From assembly GCA_048013815.1 (NCBI GenBank), contig CM106586.1, forward strand, positions 10,664,001 through 10,728,000: DNA of 64,000 nt, read 5' to 3'. The notes under the pieces are model-generated. The model had not been told where the DNA came from and did not search any database. It saw nothing but the letters and a program-made list of their open reading frames with translations. Each line of letters opens with the position of its first letter. Position 1 is the first letter of the stretch. Both the position numbers and the translations under genes were made by a program. The stretch is from Setoptus koraiensis. Taxonomy: Eukaryota; Arthropoda. This document shows positions 28,741-42,300 of this stretch, piece by piece.

Positions 28741-30776
28741 GGGACTCATCGATCAAGCGTAACATTGGCGCAAAGACAAACGAATTGCGATGAGGCCCGG
28801 CTTGACATAAATTAAGTTTGCGGGGCCGCGCCAGCACACACATGCAAGCTCTAATTGGGTGTTCCTACTAATTTGTTTGTGTGTCAATTGATTGCGCTAT
28901 TATCGCTCTGGCTCGCAAAATAAGTCGCGACACCTTGGGCCTCGATTATGTGATTTATCTCGTTGACGCAATGCGATTGTGATGTGTGTGTGTGCGAGAC
29001 ACTTTACAATAATGGTGGGCTCGATATGCCAGTTCAAAGGCCGGCGTGTGTGTGTGTGTGTGTATGGAGCCGTCGTGCTACCAAGTTCAAGCAACTAAGA
29101 GTCATTATTGTCAATCAGATCACCATTTGCTGCATCCTCTGTGTGTCTTACTTTTGGAATTCTTTCGCACTCATGCACTTGTTTACTCCATTGCACTGTC
29201 TGGCGTGGGTTCAAGTGGATTATGTGAGCGATAGCTTACACGAAATCCTCTTACCTTGCGCATTGATGCGCCTGTGAGGGGCCCCCGAGATTTGCGATGT
29301 ATGTGTGTGTGTGTGTTGGTAGGCTTAGGCTTTGCGAGCTAGAAGTCATTAGAGATGACACACAAAACGATAAGTTGCGCTCTCATGTTAATGGCGTTAT
29401 CCGTCATCCGTCATCATTATTAGCTGGTGTACATACAATAATAAGAGTTTTGTGGTGCGCGTCATCACACATGCCCGCCATACTAATATAAATATAAATA
29501 CAAAGTAAAGCAATGTGATGGTATAATCAAATCAATCTGCGCTGCCTGTTCTCTCGCATGCCCGTCCCGGCTCAAGCGCAGCAGCTTGCAGCAAACAATG
29601 GGCTAGCCGAATATGTCGCGCAATGGTGGATAGCTGCCACTTTGGAACGGTCTTAACTGTCACAAGCGAACAGCTACTGACTGATAAGCTGAACAACAAC
29701 AACAACAACAAGCGAGCAAAGCCAGCCCAAGCGGCAGCGCCAGCGGTCTTGCCAGCTCCCATGGCAAGACCGACTTTTGTTTGTTTGTTTGTTCGCTTGC
29801 TCATGTTTGTGCGTGTGTGTGTGTGTGAGTGATATCCAGATAGATGGTCCAATAATAGCAGCAATATGGCGAAAACAAGCCATCGCAGCAGCCAGCTAAA
29901 TATAGATTGTGGCGATGGCCGTTTTGCAATCTGTGCTGCTATCAGTTTGTTTCATTGATTGCTATCTTGTGCAGCGCGGGCGCGTGAGCACGATCCGGCC
30001 ATCGGATCGCTCTCGATTACATGACACAGTTATGTAACGGTTGCGCAACGGTTACGGCCGCTGGCATAACTTGCGCCGGACTGCATGCAGCCTGTCAGCC
30101 AGCGCCAAGTTGTGGCGCCGCGTATGGTCGGCGTATCACGTGACGTTCGCCGGTGCGTGCCGTGCGATAAATAGATCATCGTTTCGCTTGTTGCTGTACC
30201 TCGCTATCATCATGATGTAGTTGCCACAAGGTACAGGCCCCCCCCTCTCCCCACGAGGCGGCTCGGTGTTCGCGCTCGCTTGCACCGCTAATTATTGCCC
30301 CGCTGCTAATTAGCACCGCGATGGATGTGCAGCGTAATTGTTATAATACTAATAGTGTTTGCGCCGATTCATTGTTGCCCGTTCGATTGTTGGTGTGCCG
30401 GCCATCGAGCTTGATGGACCGATCGGCGTATTGTGGCCGCCATTCGCAACGGGCCCGGCCGAAATTTGGCCGTTTTTGACTCACAATGACACAGCTCGAC
30501 AACAATGATGTGACAGACAGCCTGAATGGCCAATGAGACTCGATATCCATTTGATAGCGTCGTCGTACTGCCGACACCGAGGCCGCCAATTCGCTCATGC
30601 AGCGGCCAGGAAACGAGCTGGCGCCTGATGAACTAAACTCGCACTTGACAACTGGGCGCAACCCGAGCCCTCTGGCGCTCGTTGCAGTTGTCCGCCGGAG
30701 CTTCATGCTGGCCCATTCAGCCCCGTTCAGCCTCGTCGATAATTGATTGTTACAGGTAGCCAGGCCTCATAGCGGC

Positions 30777-30798
30777 ACGCACACACACACACACACAC
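30777..30798. repeat. (CA)n microsatellite
   Basis: Eleven near-perfect CA units. Confidence 0.9.
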
Positions 30799-33700
30799 CG
30801 GCCAGGTACACGATAATAATGCGCACCGGAAATACTCCATAATACATCTATCGTCAATATAATGATGATGATTCAGTCGGGCGAGCGCATTGAATTGAAT
30901 TGGACGCAACGCGCACAACGGACATTGTGTGCAATTGGGTAATGGGTCGCCGCTGGTTTAACTCGCTCGCCCGTCTGTCCATGTTTTGATCTATTGTGAG
31001 CTTGGCATATGCTGCTGTTGGCTGTCGGCTAAGCCCCGTGAGCGGGTGAGCAGCGACAGCCAGCCAGGGCGACTGGAGCGGGGCGCAGGGAGCTTTGGGC
31101 GGGCGGCCAGTGCCAAAGCCGACAGGATAAAGAGGAGAGAAGATTGCCGGAGACGGCCGGCAAATATCCAGCGGACTGCATGCGCGCACAAAGGCTGGAT
31201 CGCTCTCTCTCTCTGGCTGGCCAGTTGAGCCCTAACTTGATTAATGACTCTTCAGCGTCAACCTATTGAGTGCACGTCAACGCTCGAGCCCCCAGTCGCG
31301 GGAACGGGTGTAAAAGTAGCGACCATTGTGAGGAATTATATTGCGATTCTCGCCAATCTGCCCGCCAGGTCCGACACGGCCCGCGGCTCGCCGATGCGGC
31401 CAGCTCCGTGCAAACGAGCATCGATGCCAACCAGCATCTGCACGGGCACATATGCGCATATGCATTGTGTGCCGCGGTGAGCGGCGAGTCCGGCGTCCGA
31501 TGCACAGGGGGGCCGGCGGGGCCCCGTCGAAATTCGCAGTTCCAGTGAGCGGTGCCCGACAATTGCGCGGTGGTCATCGCGCACTGCTGCACTCACTGCG
31601 ATGATTTTTCGATCGGTGGGCCGCCGCTGAGGCCGGCGCCAATTAAAATTAGCTCGAGCATGCAGATTTTGTTGCGAGTTTGTTTCAGTTTTTTGGTTTT
31701 TTGCAGTTTGAGCTGTGCGCGGCCAAACTGCGGGCGCGATCTACGCGAGGTGCGCCAGATGGTGGCCCGTCTGTTAACACTGTCGGCCCGGCCAGCCAGT
31801 GTGGCGCCTTCGTCCGGGCGCACACTGTTGGGGCGACACTGTTAGCGCGACACTGGCGCCCGGCGTTGGCCGGCACGGCCCAAAGTTGGGGCCCGAGCGA
31901 GTTGATCGCTCACTCGAGCATAATGCTGACTGGCCAGCGGGCCCGAACACTGGCGCTAAACGTGACTAATTGTTTGCTTTATGCGCCCGGCGCGCAGTTA
32001 TAAGTCACCAGTCACCAGTCGCTCATCGAATCGAGTGAGCTGGGGCGCAACAGCGCCCGACCGGTTGACTTGTTCTAGTTGACCGGCGCGCTTCCGGCCC
32101 TGGCGGCGGCGTCTTGGCGTGCGTCGCTCAAACCGTTGCAATCTGTTTGATGGCTGTTTGTTGCTGTCGGGCGGTGCCGTTTGCGAACGGAGCGGCCGCT
32201 CAACGGCCGCTGGCCGGCCTGCCGGCCGGCCAGATGGGCGCCGGGCCGATCGTCTCGGCACCATTCTATCATCGTGAATTATAAGTGATGTGCTGATACT
32301 GCGGCGCACTGTCGAAGCGGCACGCAAGTTGCATCGTTGCGTTTGCGTTGGTCGCGAGCCGGCCCGTCAGCCGGCCAGCGAGCCGGCCCGTGGCCAGTCA
32401 GCGGGCCAGTCAGCGGGCCAGTGAGGCAAGAGGCCCGAAATTGCGAGTGACACGAGCTCGTCTCGCTCGTGACAACTTATCCGGATTGGAGGAACGAGTT
32501 GCCAGAGGAAGTGGGCCATTGTCCGGCGCGCGCCAAACGCAGCCAAACGGGGCCAAACGGAGCCAAGCGGGGCCAAATGGAACGAGCGACAAATTGGCCG
32601 CCGACCGCCGAGGGTTCGGGGCCCGGGGGCCCCGGGGCGGGCGAGCGAGCGCGACCATTTGCGGGCCGGCGTGCAATCAAATCGCTGGATGGATTGCTCG
32701 AGTCGCCCGTCCCATGCCAGAGCATGCCCGTCTGGTATGCACACTGGCGGAGTTTGGACACTGGCCGAGTGGGGGGGCTCTGTCAGCAACACTCCGCCAG
32801 TGTGCATATCGGATTGAGATGGCCAGGCCAGCAGGGCAGCCAAAACGACGGGCGACGCACGGGCCCACATTATATGTATATTATGTCATGGCGGGGGCGC
32901 TCGTGTCATAATGCGCCCCGAAAAAATATGCGCAGTGTAATATCGGCCGTGTTGAGAGCCGCAATAAAAGTCAACTTTTGCAACACGAAGAGCAATTCTC
33001 CCCCCGTTGCACAAGTTGAGGGTCTCATGACACATAAATGCTGACTGTTGGTTTGCAAAATAAGAAATAAGAATTGCCGTTGTTTTAAATTCAACAGCAA
33101 CAACATGAATAATGATGAGCGTAAGTTACATAATATCAGCAGCCTGCGACTGGCTCCAGTGGATTAATGGACTCGAACGCTGTGTGTGCAAACGAACAAT
33201 CTGCAGCAATCTGTCATGAAAACATGGGTGTAATAGCCGATAAATTGGCAACATTTAACAGATGCAGTGGCGCACCGTTAACGAGCGCCAGCTCAATCGA
33301 AAAAGAGCGAGCTTTTAAAGCTAACTATGTCTGCTGAGGGTGCCAATGCGAGCGCCACAAGCGTCGACAATTGCTGTCGCTGTCGCAAACGGAGCCAGCT
33401 TGCCAATTGCGTAATAAGTGGCGAAAGGGCACAGTGCGACCAAATTGAGCGCTTACTGTGAACAGTGCGAAACAAAAGTTCACAGCAAGCGTTCAATTTG
33501 GTCGCGCTACAAACGGCAAATAGCCCGTCGCTGCGTAGGTGTATGTTTTCAAGTGGCAAGCGTATACAAGCGGTGCACATATACAAACGATACTCATATC
33601 CGAACGATACTCATATCCGAACGGTGCACATATACAAACGATGTGCAAACGACGCAATATATTACTGCTATTACTGCTATTACTGCGAACGGCGACCGGC

Positions 33701-34319
33701 GACTGGCGCGCGGCGCAATGCGGTAATAATAGTCGCTCGGCGACACTTTGGCCCGCTCGAGACACGCGAGCGCGCGAATATCCGAGCCGGATAATCCGTT
33801 GGGCGCGCCGTTCGGGCTGCACAGTTCGCAAAAACAGCACACATATAACACATATAACTGGGCCGGGAATCACATCCGATCATTGAATGGCGAGACACTT
33901 TTGAATTGGCCAATATTTATGCGCACCTCTCATATCTGGGGTCGGGATATGAGTCTGAGAGTAACGCGAAGCCCGAATATCCGCTCGTGGATATCGCGCG
34001 GCGCATCGTTTGGCATCATTCTGCGCTATTTGGCACCGTTCGGCGGCGTTCGGCATATCATTTGGCATAATTTGGCTGACATTGCGCCGAACGGTGTCGA
34101 TCTGGCGCGATTGTCAGACGCTGGAAGCGAGTCACACGGCCGATCCGCTCGCTCGGGCGCGGGCCAAACAAGTAGAGGTATTGTCTACGCGTTGACTAAT
34201 CGCGTCTAGTTATCACCTAGCTACGCAAACAGAATCAAATCCGCAATTGAGTCTAGCTGTCATGTAGACGGCGTGTATCAATGTGCCGTGTTGATACACG
34301 GCTCCAATCACGGCAGTCC

Positions 34320-34374
34320 AATGAGACTCTCTCAATGAGACTCTCTCAATGAGACTCTCTCAATGAGAGACTCG
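34320..34374. repeat. 14-bp minisatellite
   Basis: Unit ATGAGACTCTCTCA, three full copies plus a partial one. Confidence 0.9.
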
Positions 34375-34517
34375 CTCATGAGAGGCGCTAGATCGAGTGG
34401 CAGCCAACCGATTTGGCATGGCGTCATGTGACAGCCGACGGCGGGCCGTCGATCCATCAGGGCGCACACGACAATGATGTCGCTCGCTCGGCAGCGCCAA
34501 CTGCAACCAATGAACAA

Positions 34518-34553
34518 TTGATTGTTTGCCTATCATTATGGGCAAACAATCAA
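34518..34553. repeat. Perfect 13-bp inverted repeat
   Basis: TTGATTGTTTGCC and its exact complement separated by 10 bases; could form a short hairpin. Confidence 0.85.
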
Positions 34554-35389
34554 CGCGCCCAAGGTGAATTTGCGCTCCGGTGTGCCATCACCGGTCGACC
34601 GGTTGATGCCGGCCGGCTCCTCAATGAGGAGTCCTCATGAATTTTTTATGAAAGGCGGCCGCTGTGTCGCCTGTGAAAAATCGCCCGAGAATTATTTATA
34701 TTATTTATATTATTGTTATTGTTTATTTATCAATGGTACGCATCCGATCAACAAGTCAAACAAACTCACGGCGCGTCAGTCACGGGCTCAATTTAGTGTG
34801 GTTGTCGAGCCTCGATTGGCCGGCCGCCGCCACCCCCGCCAGTTGCGGTGAACAGGCCCCGTTATTCGCGGTGTAATGCCGCAACAATGCGATTGCCGTG
34901 CGCCAGTTGCAATTTGTCACAAACAGCGGGCCCCATTCACACAACAAGCAGGCACACCTTTGCGTCTTGGCGTATCACACTGGGTTAATCACGCTGCGAG
35001 CGCCGTCATTAGCAGCGGGCATATAATTAATGGCATTTATACTGTGGCTGTTATGTTGTGATTGTGTTGCCGTTGCGCCGAGGAGCGCCGAGATGGGGGG
35101 GCCCCGCGATATCACGCACTTAATTAGAGTGTTTACTTGCTGTCACAATTTGTCACAATGCTGCCGTTATTGCTTCATTAATGCTGCTACTATACAGTGA
35201 CATTGTCACTCTTTGCTACGGTAGTAACAGTCCATATTACTGTGTAGACAATTGGCAAATACCAGTGAATCACTAGCACACTAGTGATTGCATAATAGAC
35301 AACATTGTGCGCCGCCGCGGCCAACACTCATCTCGTCCCGTGATAGCTTCGTCACTAATTGGAGTCGTTACTGTTGAAGTTGCTACTGC

Positions 35390-35412
35390 TGCTGCTGCTG
35401 CTGCTACTGCTG
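35390..35412. repeat. (CTG)n microsatellite
   Basis: Short run of CTG triplets with a CTA interruption. Confidence 0.85.
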
Positions 35413-35873
35413 CAATTGAACTCACCACGTTGCCCAAACAGATAATCTACGTTTATCTGTCTCGCCAATTGTTGGGCGCACTTTCAGCGAATTCGCCATG
35501 TACGCTGTACGTTGGCAACAACGTACGGCGGCCTCAAACAAGAACGTGAGGCAATTGTTGTTTGATTTACGCCTTCCGTCTGGCGCTCACATTACATTAT
35601 TTGCACATGACTAATAGCCCGAAATACACTTTGTAATACGCTCTCTGTGTGCCCTCAATTAGCCTCGGCTCAACGCTCAACGAACGGCGCATTATTTGCA
35701 GAGATAAAATCTCCAGGAAGAATGCGCTTTTTGAATTTTTGTTCCCGTCATTGTTTATCGCCACTGTTTATCTCGGACGATTTTCACTTTGAACTTGGCC
35801 TGTGGCGCCCGCTGCAAAGCTCACCTTGCACCTCCGATAATTGTCGTGTTGTCGTCGCGTAATTTCCGCATTA

Positions 35874-35927
35874 AACGGGTCGAACGGGTCGGACGGGTCG
35901 AACGGGTTGAACGGGTTGAACGGGTCG
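35874..35927. repeat. 9-bp minisatellite
   Basis: Six units of AACGGGTCG with single-base variants. Confidence 0.92.
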
Positions 35928-36180
35928 CAAACGAGACTCGCTGACAATTCACTTGTGAATCACAAGTTGTGATCCGCTGATCGCATTCCTATGCGTGCAA
36001 ATAGCGCGCCGGCTTGAATGGCTCAAACCACACATGCCTTTCAATTTCGGAAGTAAAGGTCATTTTCTGCCGATTGGCCCGAAGCGGCACCCTGCCAGAA
36101 ATGGAGCAATGCGTGCCTCAAGTTCGCATTGAGGGGCACATGTGCCTCAAAGTGCCCCAATCAGAGGCATTCGAAGACAT

Positions 36181-36240
36181 AAAAGTGCCTCGAAATGCAT
36201 CTGAGGGCATAAAAGTGCCTCGAAATGCGTTCGAGGGCAT
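36181..36240. repeat. 30-bp tandem duplication
   Basis: Two 30-base units starting AAAAGTGCCTCGAAATGC, with a few differences near the unit end. Confidence 0.92.
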
Positions 36241-39094
36241 GCCCTTTTTTAGTTCCGGCAAGTGCCAATTTGGGCCATTTGGCATAAATTCAAAACCTGC
36301 CTTAAATGGTCCAGACTGTGTTCGAATTTAAGCCGGCGCACTACGTGCAAGGCTCAATTGTCGCAATTGCAATATTCACAGCCGCCATACACAGTCGCTG
36401 CACTAATTGGCACTAATTCACCGGTTAGTCATTTGAGTTAATAGCCTCAGTTCGCTGGCCCCATCGCCGGTTGCTTCCTGTGTGAGCCGGCAACGTTCGA
36501 TGGCCCCCGTCGAACCGGCCAAATAGCTGGCCGTCGAACGCTTCCGCTGACGTAACAAGCGCGGCTAGACAAAACTGAACTCAAAACGTAAAGGCAAGTG
36601 CTGCAGTCGGTAGGTACAAATTAGGTATATATCATTATTACCAGTTTATTGTGGGCTGCGCAGGGGCCAAGACGCGTGAGCTATGGCCATTCTAAACTAT
36701 CAATAGTCTGGCTTAATCCGTCTATTTCTGTCTAATCGGCTATTAGTGTTGGAGCGGGCGCCGGTTTGGTTGTGACAGTAACTCACAATCATCATCAATG
36801 TTAATCATTAATGGCTTACGACGAGACTCTTCACATCAATCCTTGCAAGGGCCACAAGTGCACGCTTAGTACAAGCGGATCAATGGACATAAAATAAAGA
36901 TAGATAGTGCGCGTCTTGCAAGCGAAATATCAAACAATTTCTGGCCACGCCAACCAACTGCGTTGGCGATCAACTGTGTTGGCCCCAGCCGGTCGAGCTG
37001 CACGCTGAACGGGCCCCAACTGCCGGCCGGTCGTTGCACAACATACAAAACGGTCATTTTAGATTCAGCATGGGGTTCTTGTGCCAGCCACTGGTCCGTT
37101 GGTCATTGGGTCAATGGGCAAGACAAGATGGTCACGTAACGCGCGCAGTATGATGGTCGCTTGCAATTAAAGAGCTTCGAGAGGCCAGCACAAAAGTGAA
37201 TTGATTCAAGCAGCTCATCGCAAGATTATACCGACCGATTTATCCCGCTTGGTGCGATTTCTGTCGGGCACCAACAACAACAACAACGCCCACCTCTATT
37301 GATTCTCATCCAAATCCAGCCGGCTGCCAGGTAAACTAAAAATAGATGAAATATTAATAAGTGACTGACAGCAATTACGGCCTCTGTGTGGCTTGGCATT
37401 GATTCACAAGCAGTCTGTCATCATGGTTGATGGGTGCAGTTTCAATTGATGCTGCATCGCCGCGTTCCGGTCCGTATTATCGCCACGATAATATGACGTG
37501 TGAGTCACACGGTGTGACCCATAAATCTGGTGACATATCTCTTGCATCGTCATACACTAGATGGCATGTAGTTGCTGCATAAAACGACAAGTGCACCTAT
37601 GAATTACAATAAATACCATACCTGTACACAGTGCGCATATAAAGAGCGTTTCAAGCTAAGCGACATACCATACATACACACTGTTGCAACGGAAATATTT
37701 CACTTGTTACGCAACGCTGTTGCCTGACTCGAGCGGCCAGATAGAAGACAACACACGGATATGGAGGTCACTTGGAGGCCAACGATCGAAACGAAACGCA
37801 TAATGATACACAAGTCAATCTAGATACAACGGCATCAAGACAACCACTGTGACGGCAAGCGGCTTGCGTCACGTTTCGCAAAGACCTTGCCCGTTTCGCT
37901 GACTGGCGCAAGTTTGGCAGCCGCCCATTGATTACATCACATTGATTGCGTAACGTGTTCGTTTGTAGTTGCTGTTGTTACTATTTTTGTTGTTCGCTAA
38001 TGCAATTTGTCGTAGTCGCTATGCCTTCTTTTATGCTTGCACTCGCTCACATATACATAAATAATGATGTTGACCCCCCTCTTGCACGTACGGTCACCGG
38101 AGCGCCGCTCCGGCCATTGAGGGGCCGGCGCAGATGGGCCAGCGGCTATCGCCAATTGGCATGCCTAGTGGCAGCAACATATGACAGCAACAATGTTCGC
38201 TCATTTGTTTGCAACTTACATAACGACCCCAAACAACGCTACTCGTGCCACTTGATCGCAACACACACAGTAGCGATAATGTGTTAGTGAGCCGATATTA
38301 ATTGTCAAGAAAAACTAATGAATCATCAATGAGCGCACAATTGTATCTCGTGGGCCAGCTATAACTGTCACATGACCACTGTGGCACATCATTAATGTAC
38401 TAATGGAACAACCAGTAAGCCAGAGTTGAATAACACCAAGTGGGCAGTGCGGTGGCCGAACACACACACAGCATAAACTCTGTCCACTGGTAAACGAACA
38501 GTAAGAGGAATTATGAGATATGTTTGAATTATTCATTTGAATCTCATTTGAAAATCCATACTGAGCGAAAAATTTCCGGCGCCACTCCCAATGTGTCGCC
38601 ACTGTACAACAGTGATTGTTACGTCATGCTGGGGGCCACACATTGTTTCAAATCATTAGCATGGACACATGACAACAGCCAGTGGGATCATCCGTGATGG
38701 CAATATCACCATTATGGTGATCTCTTTGTTGCATACACACAACTGTTGTACTACAACCGTTGTGACCCGAAGCGGATATTGTTGTTAGCGGAACAGTGTA
38801 ATCTAATTTTTGGCTTTGTGTCCATTTGCAAATTTGAATGCCATCAGATCTATCATAATGATCGGGTATATCGAGTTTTATCATTAATGCTCGGGCACAC
38901 CTACAATTGATCTCAATTCAATTCAATGCGCCACTCTGGCACGATCTGGCTGCCCAGTCCGGTCGATCTAATTCGGGTCGCATTCAGTCAGATCTAATTC
39001 GGTCTTGGCTCAACCGGCGGTCTGTCCCTCGCTCCGACACACATGCATGAATGTCGCAAGGGGCCACTTTAACAGCCACACACTGTTGAGGCCC

Positions 39095-39265
39095 GAAGAG
39101 GCGACCGAAAAGGCGACCGAAAAATCGGACCGAAAAATCGGACCGAAAAAGCGGACCGAAAAAGCGACCGAAAAAGCGACCGGAAAACACGGTCGAAAAG
39201 GCCCACCGAAAAACAGGCGCAAAAAACGACCGAAAAAACTAACCGAAAAAACTGACCGACAGAGC
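39095..39265. repeat. CCGAAAAA-core minisatellite
   Basis: About 170 bases of 10-13 base units such as GACCGAAAAAGCG, increasingly degenerate to the right. The basic-looking open frame across it is a product of the repeat. Confidence 0.9.
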
Positions 39266-39300
39266 CGACCTAAAATCGACTCTGGCCACCTGTCATGTGG

Positions 39301-42300
39301 CGGATGATGTAATAGTTGTATTGCATGACATGATGCGAAATGTATTTTTATTTTCTATTCTATTCTGCTCTTTTCTACATACGTAATGGGCGCGTGTGTG
39401 TCGGTCAATATTGGCTTGTAATAAGTAATATCTTGTCACACCAAGACAGATATCTATTTCGGTGTTGTCGTTGACCATCGCAGTTGGTTAAAGTTGTTCG
39501 CTTGCTGATAGTGGCATGTCAACAAAACATAATATAATTGTGAATGTACACAATGTCCTTTGAAGCGGAAGAATGAGCACACATAAAATAGAACGACCCT
39601 AGGCGTACATAGATTATGAAACAAGACGCCAGACGTTTTATGTACACACTCATTCACATTATTTCCAAATGGACACCAATGCGATGTTGCAATATGTTGT
39701 GCGACTCGGTCGTGTATAAAGAATTAGTAGTAAGTAAGTGATTTAGTCAGTCAGTCACTCAGTCAGTAGAGGGGCCCGAGAAAGGATTCTCAGAATTCCT
39801 GATCGCCTGGCCGAATAAATCGCCTGCAAATCGACGACAGCATTCATATCCAGCCAACAAGCGGCGGCATGCTGTCAGCGAGCGACCCACCAAGCTAGAC
39901 AAATAATACATTATTAGCGAGGGAGGAGTGTGGCACGGGATCACTATCAGTAGCTACGTATACTCGATATCAAAAAGTGAAATGGCGGGATCCCCATTTT
40001 TATTTTCTCCCTGTGCGTGAGTTATATCAATATAACATGGTACATATACATATTATATCGTTTGTTATAAATAACAAACTACATAATATGATACGGAAGA
40101 CACACACACACACACACACACACACAATCTCGCTATTTATCGTGACATGCTCGGATGGGGGTCAAATTCTGATTAATTCAAATCTATTGCCAGTCAGTGC
40201 TTCATGATTGATGGCGAAGAATATAAATGAGCAACGACGTGCGTTACGTAACTAACAACAACTTTACACCACATCTAACTATAGAAGTGTGTACATCCTT
40301 CAGATAAATTCAGTATTGTCAACAATCCTTCCAAAGGTTCTATGCTCATTAACATCCCTAACTGGAGCGTGACCCCTCTCTTTACTACTACATACATGTA
40401 TATCTATTGCCTCATTTTGCATATTTATTTATTCATAGTATGTAAATGGTTTATTGGACCAGCTTCCCGAAGGGGAGAAGCACATCTTATTTCGTCATCA
40501 ACAAGACATTAAACTTGCTTGTGGTGGCCAGAAACTCCCTGGTATGTAAATAAGCGACCAAACAAGAATGTGGTAGCAATTATCGACAAATAGAGATATT
40601 CATTATCCATGAGTGGGCCGGTTTCCCGCTGTGAGCAAAACAAAAACAGTTTTGAGTGAAAATTCATTCGCTCATTATTTGAAGGTCAAAAGTTTGTACC
40701 AACTGCTTGAGGTCGTCGTATCATTTGATACCGCTGAAAAGCTTGAGAGACGCGTTTACTTTCCACCGGAAACGAAAAATTTCTCAACTCTAAAAATCGG
40801 ATTAAGTAACTCAGATCTGTGAGCTCACGGGGCGAAAATTTCCATCAAGTTTGCTCGCTGGTGACTAGAGAGTCGTCATTGAACAGCGAACCATTGTTCT
40901 TTGGCCTGCTTCTTCCGGTCGGGAGGCATCAGATCGAATCAAATCGCGCAATGCAAGCGGCAGGATAGAAAATTAGTTGCAAGGCAGTGATTCCTTGATG
41001 ATCTCCGAAACTATATGTTCAAGTGGAGAAATTTTCTAAGCCGGAGTTTTTTCGCCGAAATGATAGAAATTAGTGATTCACAACGATGAAAATAGAAAAC
41101 AAAATTGGAAAAAGGCATCTTCTAAGTATGCCACAAAATGCTGGGCGTCACTTCCCAAGAAAAATCAGTCGATTTCGATTTCGAAAGTACCTCTATCGCA
41201 TTTGATTGACACTGAGTAAGTAGTACTCAGTGGACTTCACCCGAAAGAACTTTACTTACGGATAATACTAACAAATAGAAATAATCGATCTCTACAATCG
41301 AGCTGCTGATTCTTTCTGAGACTGGCCAGCAATTTTATCGGCCTCAACTACATGAAATACAAACTGCAAAGGTCGTTCGAAACATTCGCTCAGCTCATTA
41401 TGATTTTCGTTTCCCTTTTAAACCACATTACATCGTCAGTTGATTTAGTCTCATTCAATTGAACTACAAGCCAGTCAACAAACCAGGAAGGTTGATGAAG
41501 CGCCGAGAATTTCCAAATGAATCCTCCGTTGAATTTTTTCGCTAACTGGAGTATCTTGGGGAAAATTTATGTAGAGTGGCCGTCTAGACACTTTAATCAT
41601 GTTTGTATAGTGGCCGGAATAAGTTTTGGCATTGATGATGGAAACGATTCCATCGGGCAAAGATTGTCAAGACCACGAGTGCATTGTTCAATCATTTTGC
41701 CATGCTGTTATTGAAAGTGATTTTTATTGATATAGTTTAAATCAACTAACATTTATCACTGCAACTATCAGACACTGTCCACGGATGGTTTTTAATCGAA
41801 TTTCAAACCTAGTGTAAAGGGCGGGGAGGTAGTTTCTAAACTGATTAATGACCAATAACTCGATTGGTAAAGTAGTGAGCCGTATACCCAAAGATCTAGG
41901 TTTTGGCCAGTATGAGCACGTTTTCTATTATAGAAATACCCCTTTTTATCCCGAAGTTCCTTCAAGTTAACCATTAAGCATCAGATGACTTAAAGTCTCT
42001 CGAACACACCATGATTCAAATCGCTGACGGTGGTTTGAACAATTTCTGTTTGTTTCAACCACGCAAACGTTTAAGCCGCCAGCCGATCTGTTATGTGATG
42101 TCTGCTGTAGTATTACTATGTTCATCATGTCACTTTCGAGTAAAGATTTATGTCTGCAATGGTCAAATCATGTGACCCAAGATATATACTATAACTTGAA
42201 ATTGCTGGCAAAACATGATTGGCAGTTGGTCTCGGGCGGAGTTGCTTGAATTGATCTAGAAGGTTGACTTCTTTGGGTAGTCTAGTAGATATGATTGAAA

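Larger units (their letters stand above)
27641..39300. other. GC-rich gene desert, block 1
   Basis: Composition shifts to GC- and CpG-rich sequence with long chance open frames on all strands (for example near 31.2-32.9 kb) but no recognisable domain, no consistent codon signal and no plausible gene model. It contains GA, CA, CTG and GT microsatellites, minisatellites at 34.3, 35.9, 36.2 and 39.1 kb, several inverted repeats and scattered GGGGCCCC words. It may be a regulatory or structural region. Confidence 0.6.

Noticed and set aside
32348-33044. Open frames of 187 and 191 residues
   Set aside because: Same reason; frames on the opposite strand are equally open and a low-complexity GGCC-rich stretch dominates.
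33570-33645. U6 snRNA-like words (GCACATATAC, GAACGATAC)
   Set aside because: Only two short words match; the rest of U6 is absent and the segment is a local 17-base tandem duplication.
39005-39307. Lys/Arg-rich 100-residue frame
   Set aside because: Created by the CCGAAAAA minisatellite; the peptide is only the translated repeat.
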